From Clostridium saccharoperbutylacetonicum N1-4(HMT) (GTDB lineage: Bacteria; Bacillota; Clostridia; Clostridiales; Clostridiaceae): DNA of 64,000 bases. The notes beneath the pieces were generated by a model. It made no database searches. It had not been told where the DNA came from and saw nothing but the letters and a program-made list of their open reading frames with translations. Position numbers and translations under genes: made by a program. Within the stretch, counting starts at the first letter, position 1, and each line of letters starts with the position of its first letter. The stretch spans positions 2,231,001-2,295,000 of the forward strand of contig NC_020291.1 of assembly GCF_000340885.1 (NCBI RefSeq). Direction: 5' to 3'. This document shows, one piece after another, positions 17,759 through 26,050 of the stretch.

Positions 17759-17794
17759 CGGGTATGGGAGTAATCCTGTACCCTTTATTTTTTG
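17759..17794 (+). terminator. Intrinsic terminator
   Basis: GGGTA and TACCC arms around a 14-base loop, followed by TTTATTTTTT, immediately after the glycosyltransferase stop. Confidence 0.75.
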
Positions 17795-17976
17795 TATATA
17801 GTTATATCTTTCTGACCAAGTAAGAAAGTTAAACTGCAATCCGGGTTAAAATCATGTATAATTTAACTGTTAAAATTTAATATATTATCATAAATAAACC
17901 GAACCTTTTTATATATACTTGTGTCTTATTGGTAATAACGTTGTTATTTTTTTTTTTTTTTGGAAGGAGGCAAAAA

Positions 17977-18484
17977 ATGGAAATTAATACTAATGACATC
18001 ATCTATGTTAAGGTATCAAGGAATAGAATTACTTACAAATTATTTATGGAAAGATGCTTCAGTTGAAAATAAGAGCAACGCAAAGAAATTAATGGAGGAG
18101 CTTATAATAAATAGATTTCAAAATTTCTATGTACAAGATCAAGGAGGATTTAGCCTTTATCCTAAATCACAAGATGCAACTTTAGATGGTACAGGAACAG
18201 CTTTAAGTTTATTTGATTCTACCGGAATGTTATCAAGAGATAAACAAAAATTATTGTGGGGGAACTCTAATAATCAGCTAATAGATTTAGGAATAAAACA
18301 AACTTCTACACTGAGAGAAAGTGATTTTACTTCAATTATAAATGGGAAAGATATTAATTCAATTCGTTTATACAAGGGGGAATTAAATTCTACCAACTAT
18401 GAAGAGAATGTTGCAGGAATTATTTATCCTAAAGAAACAACAGTTTTATACTCAGCGAGTGTATACGAGTCGAGTTTCCTTTAA
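17977..18484 (+). pseudogene. Fragment of an unrecognised enzyme, frame-broken at its start
   Basis: A strong GGAAGGAGG points to ATG 17977, but that frame closes after 29 residues. The informative frame runs from about 17993 to 18484 and reads RYQGIELLTNYLWKD, then NFYVQDQGGFSLYPKSQDAT and LDGTGTALSLF. The QGGFSLYP...DGTGTAL pattern recalls alpha/alpha-toroid enzymes such as terpene cyclase or prenyltransferase relatives, but this is only an impression. It appears to be the C-terminal part of a longer gene joined to a foreign ribosome site. Confidence 0.45.
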
Positions 18485-18518
18485 AAATGATAACTTACTA
18501 ATGTATCTAAGTAACGGA

Positions 18519-18557
18519 GGAGAACCAAGTCCAGAGAGAGGAGGTTCTCCTTCTTTT
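18519..18557 (+). terminator. Intrinsic terminator (AGAACC family)
   Basis: GGAGAACC pairs with GGTTCTCC around AAGTCCAGAGAGAGGA, then TTCTTTT. Related terminators with the same AGAACCAAG arm are at 32565, 39471 and 43614. Confidence 0.75.
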
Positions 18558-18680
18558 GTTGTTTCAAGAAGAATGTTGATGATAAATCCTGTGAATATAA
18601 TAATTTCATAGACAACATTTTCCACAAAAACCATGCCAAGACAAAAATAAGAATGGACTAGTCAAAATATACATGCTACA

Positions 18681-18712
18681 ATATGAATGAATATATTTTT
18701 ATTCATTCATAT
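18681..18712. promoter_or_regulatory. TetR-type operator with 12-bp arms
   Basis: ATATGAATGAAT and ATTCATTCATAT form a perfect inverted repeat with an 8-bp centre upstream of the flavoprotein-TetR operon. Its size suits a TetR dimer or pair of dimers; autoregulation by the TetR at 19669 is inferred. Confidence 0.65.
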
Positions 18713-18858
18713 TGCTATTAATTATCGAAAACATCTTTTATTTAGAGGTAGTATTGTCATCTGTATCATCAACTATAATACAAAAAATTTATTCTTATAT
18801 TATAAAGTAATACCAACGAATAAAAGCTTTCTATTTGTAAACATGAGGAGGGTATCAA

Positions 18859-19629
18859 ATGAAAAAGGTTACTGTGTTTATGGGTACTTCACAAAAGCAG
18901 GCAACTTACCAAGCAGTTCAGGAATTCGAAAAAAATTTAAAGTCATATACAGATATTGACTTTGAGTATGTTTTTTTAAAAGACTATCACCTCAAATATT
19001 GTAATGGCTGTAAGGTATGTTTTGAAAAGGGAGAAGAAAATTGTCCTTTGAAGGATGATAGGAATTTACTTATTGAGAAGATGAATAATTCAGATGGAGT
19101 TATTTTTGCCACTCCCAATTATTCATTTCATGTAACTGCACCATTGAAGAACTTTTTGGATCGACTAGCTTTTGTTTTTCACCGACCTCAATTTTTTGGT
19201 AAGACTTTTACAACTATTGTTACTCAAGGTATATTCGGAGGAGCCTCTATCGTAAAGTATTTGGGGAATATTGGAGAAAACTTAGGGTTTCACGTAACAA
19301 AAGGATGCTGCTTGAATACATTAAAACCTATAACAATGCGTCAACAGAAAAAAATAACACAGGAAGTCAAAAAAGCATCCACAAGATTTTATAAGGAACT
19401 TATGCGTCAAACGTCGCCAACTCCTTCTATTTTCAGATTGATGATGTTTCGGATATCCCGTACAAGTATTATGAATATTTTGAATGAGACGTACCGGGAT
19501 TATATTTATTTTAAAGAAAAAGGATGGTTTGAATCTGATTATTATTATGATGTCTCTTTAGGATTATTCAAAAATATTGCAGGTAAATTTTTCGATTTCT
19601 TAGGGGGATGGATGGCTAAGCATAGATAG
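18859..19629 (+). CDS. Flavodoxin-family NAD(P)H oxidoreductase, long form
   Basis: A 256-residue flavodoxin-fold protein longer than its paralogues by a C-terminal helical extension of about 80 residues. MGTSQKQATYQAV near residue 8 replaces the usual GSPRKxGNT loop, so flavin binding may differ. CNGCKVCFEKGEENC near 50-64 keeps the cysteine cluster, and FATPNYSFHVTAPLKNFLDR the second flavin loop. GAGGAGGG precedes the ATG. It is cotranscribed with the TetR gene 39 bases downstream, the regulator being the distal gene. Confidence 0.83.
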   Translation: MKKVTVFMGTSQKQATYQAVQEFEKNLKSYTDIDFEYVFLKDYHLKYCNGCKVCFEKGEENCPLKDDRNLLIEKMNNSDGVIFATPNYSFHVTAPLKNFLDRLAFVFHRPQFFGKTFTTIVTQGIFGGASIVKYLGNIGENLGFHVTKGCCLNTLKPITMRQQKKITQEVKKASTRFYKELMRQTSPTPSIFRLMMFRISRTSIMNILNETYRDYIYFKEKGWFESDYYYDVSLGLFKNIAGKFFDFLGGWMAKHR

Positions 19630-19668
19630 GGTATAATTGTTATTAATAGAAAAATGGAGGTTGGTTAA

Positions 19669-20250
19669 TTGAACGATAAAAAAGAAGTTATATTTAATTA
19701 TGGGAGAGAGCTATTCAGTTCCAAAGGATTTAAAGATATAAATGTGTCTGATATTACAAAAAAGGCTGGAATAGGGGTAGGTACGTTTTATAACTACTAT
19801 TCCTCGAAAGAGAAGCTTTTCATGGAGATTTTTTTAGAAGAAAATGTAAAACTTAAAAAAAGTATTTTGGAATCTATAGATCTGAATGGTGATCCCTTAA
19901 AAGTAATTAAAGAATTAATGTTTATGAACATTAGTGGCATAAACTCAAATCCAATACTTAGAGAATGGTATAACAGAGATGTCTTTAGTAAAATAGAGCA
20001 ACATTACAATGAGGAGAACGGAATAAAATATGTTAATTTCGTATATAACAGTTTTGCAGAGTTAATAAAAAAATGGCAGGTTGAAGGGAAAATGCGAAAT
20101 GATATCGATTGTGAAATTATTATGGCTATTTTTACTGCAGTGATAAATATAGATACCCATAAGGACGAAATTGGGATTCAATATTTTCCACAAATTTTAG
20201 ATTACTTAGCTGAATTTATAATTAAAGGTTTGATTGATTGCAACCAATAG
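19669..20250 (+). CDS. TetR/AcrR-family transcriptional regulator (TTG start)
   Basis: A 193-residue TetR protein starting at TTG 19669, chosen because GGAGG lies eight bases upstream and no in-frame ATG fits. The helix-turn-helix covers about residues 5-52 (VIFNYGRELFSSKGFKDINV, then KAGIGVGTFYNYYSSKEKLF). It forms an operon with the flavoprotein before it, and the long palindrome at 18681 is the probable site of autoregulation. Confidence 0.88.
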   Translation: MNDKKEVIFNYGRELFSSKGFKDINVSDITKKAGIGVGTFYNYYSSKEKLFMEIFLEENVKLKKSILESIDLNGDPLKVIKELMFMNISGINSNPILREWYNRDVFSKIEQHYNEENGIKYVNFVYNSFAELIKKWQVEGKMRNDIDCEIIMAIFTAVINIDTHKDEIGIQYFPQILDYLAEFIIKGLIDCNQ

Positions 20251-20422
20251 GGATATGACTAAGATTCATTAAAAGAAGTTTTATTCTTAATTTAAACATT
20301 AAGGTTGTGTAATTTAAATGGTGGAAACCCATTCTGAAAAGATTAAGTCAAATCATTCGGTAGCGAGTTATGGAGATAAATAGGTAACTATCTATTTTAA
20401 GCGTTGACAGTTAGTTAGTAGG

Positions 20423-20656
20423 TTGAATAAATTTAATAAATTAACAAAACAAAAGCTTAAGGGACATTATCAATATTACGGAATTACAGATAATTCATAT
20501 ATGATAGGTCAATTCTGCCTAGAAATAAAGAAAGCACTTTTCAAGTGGTTGAACCGCAGAAGCCAAAGGCAAAGTTTTGATTTGGATAAGTTCAAGATGT
20601 ATATGAAATATAATCCGTTACCTAAGCCCAAAATTAATGTAAATATATATATATAG
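20423..20656 (+). pseudogene. Group II intron reverse transcriptase/maturase, C-terminal remnant
   Basis: The frame reads KLKGHYQYYGITDNSYMIG, then FKWLNRRSQRQSFDLDKFKM and PLPKPKINV. These are the C-terminal hallmarks of group II intron-encoded proteins (RGHxNYYG, LNRRSQ, PxPKI). All reverse transcriptase motifs and the X domain start are missing, so only the last ~75 residues remain. A TTG opens the frame, but nothing suggests expression. The intron 3' RNA domain follows directly. Confidence 0.85.
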
Positions 20657-20674
20657 CAAGTTCTGTAAAATAAC

Positions 20675-20722
20675 ATAAAGAGCCGTATGCCTTAATTGGG
20701 CACGTACGGATCTGTGAGGGGA
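20675..20722 (+). ncRNA. Group II intron domain V relic
   Basis: GAGCCGTATGCC, then GGGCACGTACGGATCTGTGA, forms the typical domain V hairpin that follows the maturase frame in bacterial group II introns. The element is a 3' truncated-in relic and cannot splice without the missing 5' domains. Confidence 0.75.
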
Positions 20723-20779
20723 AAAGTATCATAAGTAAATGAGATTTGAATAATAGGGCAGAAGGAGAAACAACCCAAT

Positions 20780-20806
20780 AAGGAGGTATCCTCCTTCTTT
20801 TTATGA
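20780..20806. terminator. Intrinsic terminator
   Basis: AAGGAGGTATCCTCCTT is a near-perfect palindrome followed by CTTTTTAT. The rest of 20807-20948 shows no gene. Confidence 0.65.
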
Positions 20807-20948
20807 TAACCATATTAAATATTGCATAGCTTGGCGAAGGAAATTTTGTTTATAAAGCTGCCTTTATATCTGATGAAAAGATTGAGCACTAAAAGCCATT
20901 TGCTCAATAATTAATAATTTTGAGTGGCAAGTGATAAATGCAGAAATC

Positions 20949-21470
20949 TTAGAAAGTCCTTTTTAATGTATCAAATTGCTTAAAAAATTCCATTATTTCT
21001 TGGAGCGGTTTTTGCTGCCCACTTAGAAACCATTTTCGCCAAACAGCATAAACGCCTGCTGACATGAAAGTTGTCCAGTATTCACCACTATCAGGAGCAT
21101 AAAATTTGTTTATTTCTTCTATGAAAATCTGCTGAATTATTGGTTCATATCCACGGTCAACAGATGAAAGTAAATCATCACTAAAGGTGCTGAAAAACTT
21201 TAATTGGATATCAAATTTATCAGAGAAGGATGGATTCTGATGAATCGTATAAAATACAGCTGCAATCTTTGGCTGGTAATACTCATACAAAATCTGTTCG
21301 AGATCGTTAAAATTTCGGTAAAAAGCCATACGGCTTACCCCTGCCCGTTTACAAACTTGTGAAACTGTTAATTCCGACAATTTTTCTGTTGCAAGCAACT
21401 GCAGCATGGCTGTTGTTATAAAATCCTTTGTATCTTTTTTGATGGCTTGCGAGTGATTTGTTGCTGCCAT
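20949..21470 (-). CDS. TetR/AcrR-family transcriptional regulator
   Basis: A 173-residue TetR protein, short for the family. The helix-turn-helix spans about residues 15-62 (FITTAMLQLLATEKLSELTV, then RAGVSRMAFYRNFNDLEQIL). The C-terminal half ends in SAGVYAVWRKWFLSGQQKPL, as in the DhaS-like group. AAGGGAGG precedes the ATG. It diverges from the aldehyde-reductase-like gene at 21587 and is its likely repressor. Its codon use looks slightly richer in GC than the neighbours, by eye. Confidence 0.88.
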   Translation of the reverse strand: MAATNHSQAIKKDTKDFITTAMLQLLATEKLSELTVSQVCKRAGVSRMAFYRNFNDLEQILYEYYQPKIAAVFYTIHQNPSFSDKFDIQLKFFSTFSDDLLSSVDRGYEPIIQQIFIEEINKFYAPDSGEYWTTFMSAGVYAVWRKWFLSGQQKPLQEIMEFFKQFDTLKRTF

Positions 21471-21490
21471 TACAATACCTCCCTTACTGT

Positions 21491-21510
21491 CACATATGAT
21501 CGTTTATGTG
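21491..21510. promoter_or_regulatory. Candidate TetR operator
   Basis: CACATATGATCGTTTATGTG has CACATA/TATGTG arms and lies between the divergent TetR and reductase genes. Confidence 0.5.
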
Positions 21511-21586
21511 TTGATTTCACCTTGATAATAGTATATGCTAATGGAACAGAGGTTACAAGTGAAACATTAGTTAGGAGGAATTAATT

Positions 21587-22612
21587 ATGGAAAAAGAGTT
21601 AGTTTTAGTAACAGGCGGAAGTGGCTTCATTGCCGTACACATAATATTAAAGCTTTTGAAACTGGGATATCGAGTTCGTACAACACTTCGCACATTGTCA
21701 CGTCAGGATGAGGTTAAATCAATGCTTGCAAAAGGTGGAGCAGTTGATTTTGAAAATCTGGAGTTTATACAGACAGATTTGACAAGTGATACAAACTGGA
21801 TGAAGGCGGTGACTGATGCAAATTATGTTATTCATGTAGCATCACCAACACCAGCCACACGTCCAGATGATGGTGATGAAATGGTGAAAATGGCTGTTGA
21901 TGGTACATTGAGAGTGATGAAGGCAGCGAAAGAGGCAGGTGTTAAACGTGTGGTTCTAACTTCTGCTTCAGGGGCAGTGATTGCAGTCCATAAATTTCAT
22001 CAGGAGATTTTCACAGAAGAGGATTGGACAGATTTGTCAAGCAATATCGATGCATACCAACGTTCAAAAACTATGGCAGAGCTTGCGGCTTGGGAATTTG
22101 CAAAGAGAGAGAATATGGAACTTTCTGCTGTTAATCCTGTGGCGGTCATGGGACCTGTACTTGGACAGGATTATTCTCACTCTAATCAGATTATTCGTGC
22201 GATGCTCAGAGGAGATATGCCATTTCTTTTAAATATTGGATTTGATTATGTTGATGTTCGAGATGTTGCGGAATTACATGTTCTTGCGATGACATCTCCA
22301 GAAGCAGCGGGAGAGCGATTTATTGCTACTACGGGTGAAAATCTTACATATAAAGAAGAAGCGAAAATTTTAAAGAAATACTTAGGAAGTAAAGCAAAGA
22401 AAGTATCGACTAAGGTACTGCCGGATTTTATAATTAAATTTATGGCAATTTTTAAAAAGGATTTGCGTATGCCAGCAACATTTTTAGGACAAAACACAGC
22501 TTGTAGCAATGCAAAAGCTAAAAAGTTACTTGGCTGGCAGCCAAGAACAGCAGAAGAAGCAATCGTGGCAACTGCAAAAAGTATGATTGAACTTGGACTA
22601 ATCGATAAATAG
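21587..22612 (+). CDS. NAD(P)-dependent extended SDR (dihydroflavonol-reductase-like aldehyde reductase)
   Basis: A 341-residue extended short-chain dehydrogenase of the epimerase/dihydroflavonol-4-reductase type. VTGGSGFIAVHIILKLL at residues 8-24 is the nucleotide site. The YQRSKTMAE segment near residue 165 holds the catalytic Tyr-x-x-x-Lys, with a Ser in TSASGAV before it. Relatives reduce aldehydes and ketones such as methylglyoxal with NADPH. TAGGAGG precedes the ATG. It pairs with the divergent TetR gene, so induction by a carbonyl compound is a reasonable inference. Confidence 0.86.
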   Translation: MEKELVLVTGGSGFIAVHIILKLLKLGYRVRTTLRTLSRQDEVKSMLAKGGAVDFENLEFIQTDLTSDTNWMKAVTDANYVIHVASPTPATRPDDGDEMVKMAVDGTLRVMKAAKEAGVKRVVLTSASGAVIAVHKFHQEIFTEEDWTDLSSNIDAYQRSKTMAELAAWEFAKRENMELSAVNPVAVMGPVLGQDYSHSNQIIRAMLRGDMPFLLNIGFDYVDVRDVAELHVLAMTSPEAAGERFIATTGENLTYKEEAKILKKYLGSKAKKVSTKVLPDFIIKFMAIFKKDLRMPATFLGQNTACSNAKAKKLLGWQPRTAEEAIVATAKSMIELGLIDK

Positions 22613-22794
22613 ATATTAAAATTATATTAAGCGTCTCTATATAGCAGGCGATCATTAAGTTTTTGAGTTGCATTCACTTAGTTAAAAATCACACTTGACA
22701 GCGATACAAGGAATAGTAACTGCAACAGTAATGGTTACTCAAGGATTGAGTTATATGAAAAGCTAAAACCTTTTATAGAAAAATATATAAGAAC

Positions 22795-22840
22795 ATCACT
22801 TGCTACTGATACGGTGAACCATATTGTAAATCACGTAGAC
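22795..22840. repeat. Dispersed hairpin element, copy R5 (degenerate)
   Basis: The left arm and apex, ATCACTTGCTACTGATACGG then TGAACCATAT, are intact and nearly identical to copy R2. The right arm has diverged, so the stem is broken. Confidence 0.6.
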
Positions 22841-22917
22841 ATTGTCAAAAATCATTTATATGACTGACTTTAAGATATACAACTATGTTTTATGCAGTAT
22901 CATAAATAAAATAAAGT

Positions 22918-22961
22918 CCAGAATAATAGGGAAGGTTAATTTACCTTCCCTATTATTCTGG
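22918..22961. terminator. Long bidirectional terminator hairpin
   Basis: CCAGAATAATAGGGAAGGT pairs with its complement across a short loop. It lies at the end of the convergent SDR gene and downstream of the reductase region. The rest of 22613-22966 holds hairpin copy R5 and no gene. Confidence 0.75.
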
Positions 22962-22966
22962 TTAAG

Positions 22967-23950
22967 CTAAATATTAAACTTAATACCAGTAAGTTCTTCG
23001 CTAAGTTGCCACAATCTCCTAGCTAAATCTGTATCTATGGCCCAAGGACGTACCCCATTTTCCTTTAAGCTATCAGCTGTAACAGCCTCGGAGATATCGC
23101 AATCCTCACAATATACACCACCCATCTCATTTAGTAAAGGGCTGGTTGCGCACCATACTGGTGTGGCTGCACCTTGCTCAATGTTTTTAAATTCATTTAC
23201 AGGTTGCTTATCAGCAGTTTTTTTATCTTTATTCTTAAGCTCTTGTGTAGTAACTTTTCCGTCAAGAGAAAATCTACCAAGGTCTGTAGTTGGAATTAAC
23301 CCTGGGTGAACTGCAAAAGCTCTTACTCCATATTCCTTACCTAATCTATCAAGCTCAACAGCAAAAAGTATATTGGCAGATTTTGATTGGGCATAGGCTT
23401 TCCATTTATCATATTCTGTTTTTTGAAAATTAGGATCTTCAAAATTAACACCTCCAAGACGTTGAGCTCTTGATGAAACTGCAATAACCCTAGCACTACC
23501 AGCTTTTTTTAAAGCAGGCCAAAGTCTTGCTGTTAATTGAAAGTGTCCTAAATGATTTGTAGCAAATTGAGATTCATACCCTCTATTATCTCTCATTAAA
23601 GGTGGAGTCATGATTCCAGCACTATTTACTAAGATGTTAATGGGCCTTCCGGAAGCTATAAATTTCTCTGCAAAACTATTTATAGAATCAGAGTCCATAA
23701 GATCTAAAGTTCCTAGCTCTATATTTTTAATTCCATCTATGGCTTTCTGTGCTTTCTCAATATTTCTTGCTGGTACTATAACTGTGGCGCCAGCTTCGGC
23801 TAAAACTTTAGCAGTTTCCAATCCGATTCCCGAATAACCTCCAGTAACAATTGCTATCTTACCTTGTAAATTAAGATTTTCTATAACTTCTTTTGCAGTT
23901 GTAGAAAAACCATATCCTGAATTTATTGGTGATTGAATAGTATGTTTCAT
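22967..23950 (-). CDS. SDR-family oxidoreductase (retinol-dehydrogenase-like)
   Basis: A 327-residue short-chain dehydrogenase of the light-dependent protochlorophyllide reductase/retinol dehydrogenase-like group. TGGYSGIGLETAKVL near residue 36 binds the cofactor, LVNSAGIM near 104 is the NAG motif variant, and YAQSKSANILF holds the catalytic Tyr-Lys. The ATG at 23950 follows AAGGAGA; an upstream ATG at 23977 is less likely. Its promoter has the 19-bp spacer typical of MerR control, and a MerR gene is the next gene at 24649. Confidence 0.87.
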   Translation of the reverse strand: MKHTIQSPINSGYGFSTTAKEVIENLNLQGKIAIVTGGYSGIGLETAKVLAEAGATVIVPARNIEKAQKAIDGIKNIELGTLDLMDSDSINSFAEKFIASGRPINILVNSAGIMTPPLMRDNRGYESQFATNHLGHFQLTARLWPALKKAGSARVIAVSSRAQRLGGVNFEDPNFQKTEYDKWKAYAQSKSANILFAVELDRLGKEYGVRAFAVHPGLIPTTDLGRFSLDGKVTTQELKNKDKKTADKQPVNEFKNIEQGAATPVWCATSPLLNEMGGVYCEDCDISEAVTADSLKENGVRPWAIDTDLARRLWQLSEELTGIKFNI

Positions 23951-24014
23951 ATCTTTCTCCTTTTTTATGCATGGCATATTTTTAAAATAAATTTAGCTCG
24001 CTAGCGTTATATTT

Positions 24015-24045
24015 AGTATATTTCTTAGAGTGCAGTGTAAGTCAA
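24015..24045 (-). promoter_or_regulatory. MerR-type promoter and operator
   Basis: On the minus strand TTGACT (24040-24045) and TATACT (24015-24020) are separated by 19 bp. The spacer and box edge hold the imperfect dyad CTTACACTGCACTCTAAG. Long spacer plus internal dyad is the signature of promoters activated by MerR-family untwisting. It drives the SDR gene at 22967-23950. Confidence 0.8.
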
Positions 24046-24648
24046 TAGGGAATTTCAAACTATTTGCTAAAATGAAAAAGTAACTTCATGATTGCAATAG
24101 TAAATTCATCTTACAAGAAGTTAGTCTTGCACATAAATCTAGTTGAACTATTTTTATCATACATTTGAGATGATTGATCCTGGTAGTGGCTTAACTATTT
24201 CCTAATTATCTAAATAGAAATATTGAAAAGAACCGTATATGCAGTTCTGCTGTTCGTCTTACCATTGACATTCTATTGCCGTTGTGTTATTTATATCATA
24301 TCTTATAGCAGAATACTAAGTTCAAGAATTTAGTATTGCAAATAATAAGGTAGGCGGAATTTAGTCTTGCACAGAAAGTTCGGCTACCTATTTCTGATGC
24401 CCAAATATGCTTATAATGATAAAATAACTGCATTATTTGGCATTTAGCTAACTTATTTTATCATCTAAATTTGAATTTAGTGTTGCATTTTCAATGCCTT
24501 ATCTAAATCACGAATTTAACTTTTCACTTAACGATTTCAAACTATTTCAAAAATATCGTATAATATTGAATAATAAGTATTGTAACCTTTATAATAGTAA
24601 CAAAAGTATTAGTTAATATTATAGATTGTTATTTAGAGAGGTACGGGT
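24046..24648. other. Non-coding region with a recurring TTAGTNTTGCA motif
   Basis: No gene is supported. TTAGTCTTGCAC occurs at 24121 and 24361, and TTAGTATTGCA and TTAGTGTTGCA at about 24330 and 24478, each at a spacing of 117-210 bases. It may be decayed mobile-element sequence or remnants of a repeat. Confidence 0.4.
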
Positions 24649-25047
24649 ATGAATTTATCAATAAAAGAAGTAGCAGAAAAATTTAATATAACACCTTATA
24701 CATTAAGATATTATGAAAGAGAAGGCTTGATACCATCTGTACAACGTAAAGATAATGGTAGGAGGGTTTACACAGATGTTGATTTAGGATGGCTTCAAAT
24801 TGTGAGCTGTATGAAAGCTACAGGAATGTCTATTTCATATATAAAAAATTATGTTGAGCTTTGCACTAATGGAAAAGATACATTAGAAGAGAGACGTAAG
24901 ATTATGTGTAAGCAAAAAGAAATAATTAATGAAGAGATAAAAAAATATACTGATCTTCTTGAACTCGTAGATATGAAGTTAGACTATTACGATGAGAAAA
25001 TCTCCAAAGATGAATTAAAAAAGATAATTACTGAAAAAAAGAAATAA
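24649..25047 (+). CDS. MerR-family transcriptional regulator
   Basis: A 132-residue MerR-type regulator of the AdhR/YfmP-like group. The winged helix occupies the first 70 residues (IKEVAEKFNITPYTLRYYER with the RKDNGRRVYTD wing). A coiled-coil dimerisation helix runs from about residue 80 to 120. Cysteines are few and no metal-binding tail is present, as in aldehyde- or electrophile-sensing members. GAGAGG precedes the ATG. The long-spacer promoter 600 bp upstream, reading away into the SDR gene, is its probable target. Confidence 0.88.
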   Translation: MNLSIKEVAEKFNITPYTLRYYEREGLIPSVQRKDNGRRVYTDVDLGWLQIVSCMKATGMSISYIKNYVELCTNGKDTLEERRKIMCKQKEIINEEIKKYTDLLELVDMKLDYYDEKISKDELKKIITEKKK

Positions 25048-25180
25048 TCTATTTTAGATTAATGAATCAAGGCAAGATTATGATTTTAAGAAAGGCTATA
25101 TTATAAGAGTGAAAAGTAATTAAAAAATAACAATAGGTAGGATATTCAAAGAAATGTGGATTATATTTTAATAATGGTTG

Positions 25181-25235
25181 TCACTTGCTACTGATACGGA
25201 GAAACATAAAATAAATAAAGAATAAAGAGTAAGTT
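25181..25235. repeat. Dispersed hairpin element, copy R6 (degenerate)
   Basis: TCACTTGCTACTGATACGG matches copies R2 and R5. The apex and right arm are altered, so pairing is weak. Confidence 0.55.
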
Positions 25236-25299
25236 TTAGGTAGAATAAATATAAAAGATAAACATGAACAAAATATGTGTTTATTTATTATTTAAAAGT

Positions 25300-25340
25300 T
25301 AGTAGTTCTCTAAGTTGCGCTAGGGACTACTATTTTTTTG
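25300..25340 (+). terminator. Intrinsic terminator
   Basis: AGTAGT and ACTACT arms with inner CT/AG pairs, followed by a T7 run, downstream of the MerR gene. Confidence 0.65.
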
Positions 25341-25353
25341 TTAATAAATCTAC

Positions 25354-25669
25354 TATAGATATCCAAAGCGAGAATTAGACTTATGCAACAATTACCGAAA
25401 TCAAATACATTTATCTTCCACAGGACTAGTGAAATTTTCGCTGGAAGGTTCTAAATGGCGGCTTGTCTCCATTTCAGCGTGTTCCAGATGTAAAATCTGG
25501 ACAAGCTGTAAATGAAACAAGCCCCCATTAATAACCATCATCAGCTCAATTTCACATGCCTGCTTCCAGAAAAATGTCTCTGATTTCTAGTGTAGTGTTA
25601 CGATTATAATTTCTCAATAATACATATATATTACATTTATAAGTTTGATTATTAATTTGGATATCTATA
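25354..25669 (+). mobile_element. MITE-like fold-back element, copy 1
   Basis: A 316-bp element ends in TATAGATATCCAAA and its complement, with further imperfect complementarity inward for about 38 bp. Flanking TA on both sides suggests a TA target duplication, as for IS630/Tc1-mariner-driven MITEs. The interior folds on itself to a core stem AATGGCGGCTTGT/ACAAGCCCCCATT, then CATTTCAGC/GCTGTAAATG and an apical GTTCCAGAT/ATCTGGAC. It has no coding capacity. Three further copies lie at 32609, 37148 and 49955. Confidence 0.85.
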
Positions 25670-25685
25670 AATATAAAAAAATATA

Positions 25686-25945
25686 CACCTTAAAAAAAAG
25701 CAGCTATGCTGCAAATAAGATCATTATATGAGGCCTTAAAAAAAAGCAGCTATGCTGCAAATAAGATCATTATATGAGGACCTTAATAAAGGCAGCTATG
25801 CTGCATATAAAATCATTTATATGAGGAACCTTAAAAAAAGCAGCTATGCTGCAAATAAGATCATTTATATGAGAATCTTAAAAAAAGCAGCTATGCTGCA
25901 ATACGGAACTATCTGCAAATAAGAACATGATACAAGAACCTTTAA
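25686..25945. repeat. Tandem hairpin array, five 46-48 bp units plus a partial
   Basis: The hairpin GCAGCTATGCTGC recurs at 25700, 25746, 25792, 25840 and 25887, each within a unit CCTTAAAAAAAGCAGC...TTATATGAGG. Units one and two are identical over their length; later ones carry small indels. A sixth unit near 25913 lacks the hairpin left arm. There are no unique spacers, so it is not CRISPR. It lies before the MarR-ICMT operon promoter. Confidence 0.9.
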
Positions 25946-25984
25946 TAATTTTGTGTGAATTAATAGAGACAGAAGAAAAAAATA

Positions 25985-26020
25985 TTGACACGGAAGAAAT
26001 AATATTATAATATTACTTCC
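25985..26020 (+). promoter_or_regulatory. Promoter with overlapping dyad for MarR-ICMT operon
   Basis: TTGACA at 25985-25990 and TAATAT at 26008-26013 with a 17-bp spacer. GGAAG at 25992 and CTTCC at 26016 frame an AT-rich dyad covering the spacer and -10, a natural MarR autoregulation site. Confidence 0.65.
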
Positions 26021-26050
26021 AAGGAAGAAATAGTAAGAGGAGAAGTTGAG

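Noticed and set aside
18387..18634. Open frames across the AGAACC terminator at 18.5 kb
   Set aside because: They run through the terminator and lack starts; product sequence is low complexity.
25686..25945. CRISPR-like array
   Set aside because: The units are repeated in full with no unique spacers, and no cas genes are in the window.
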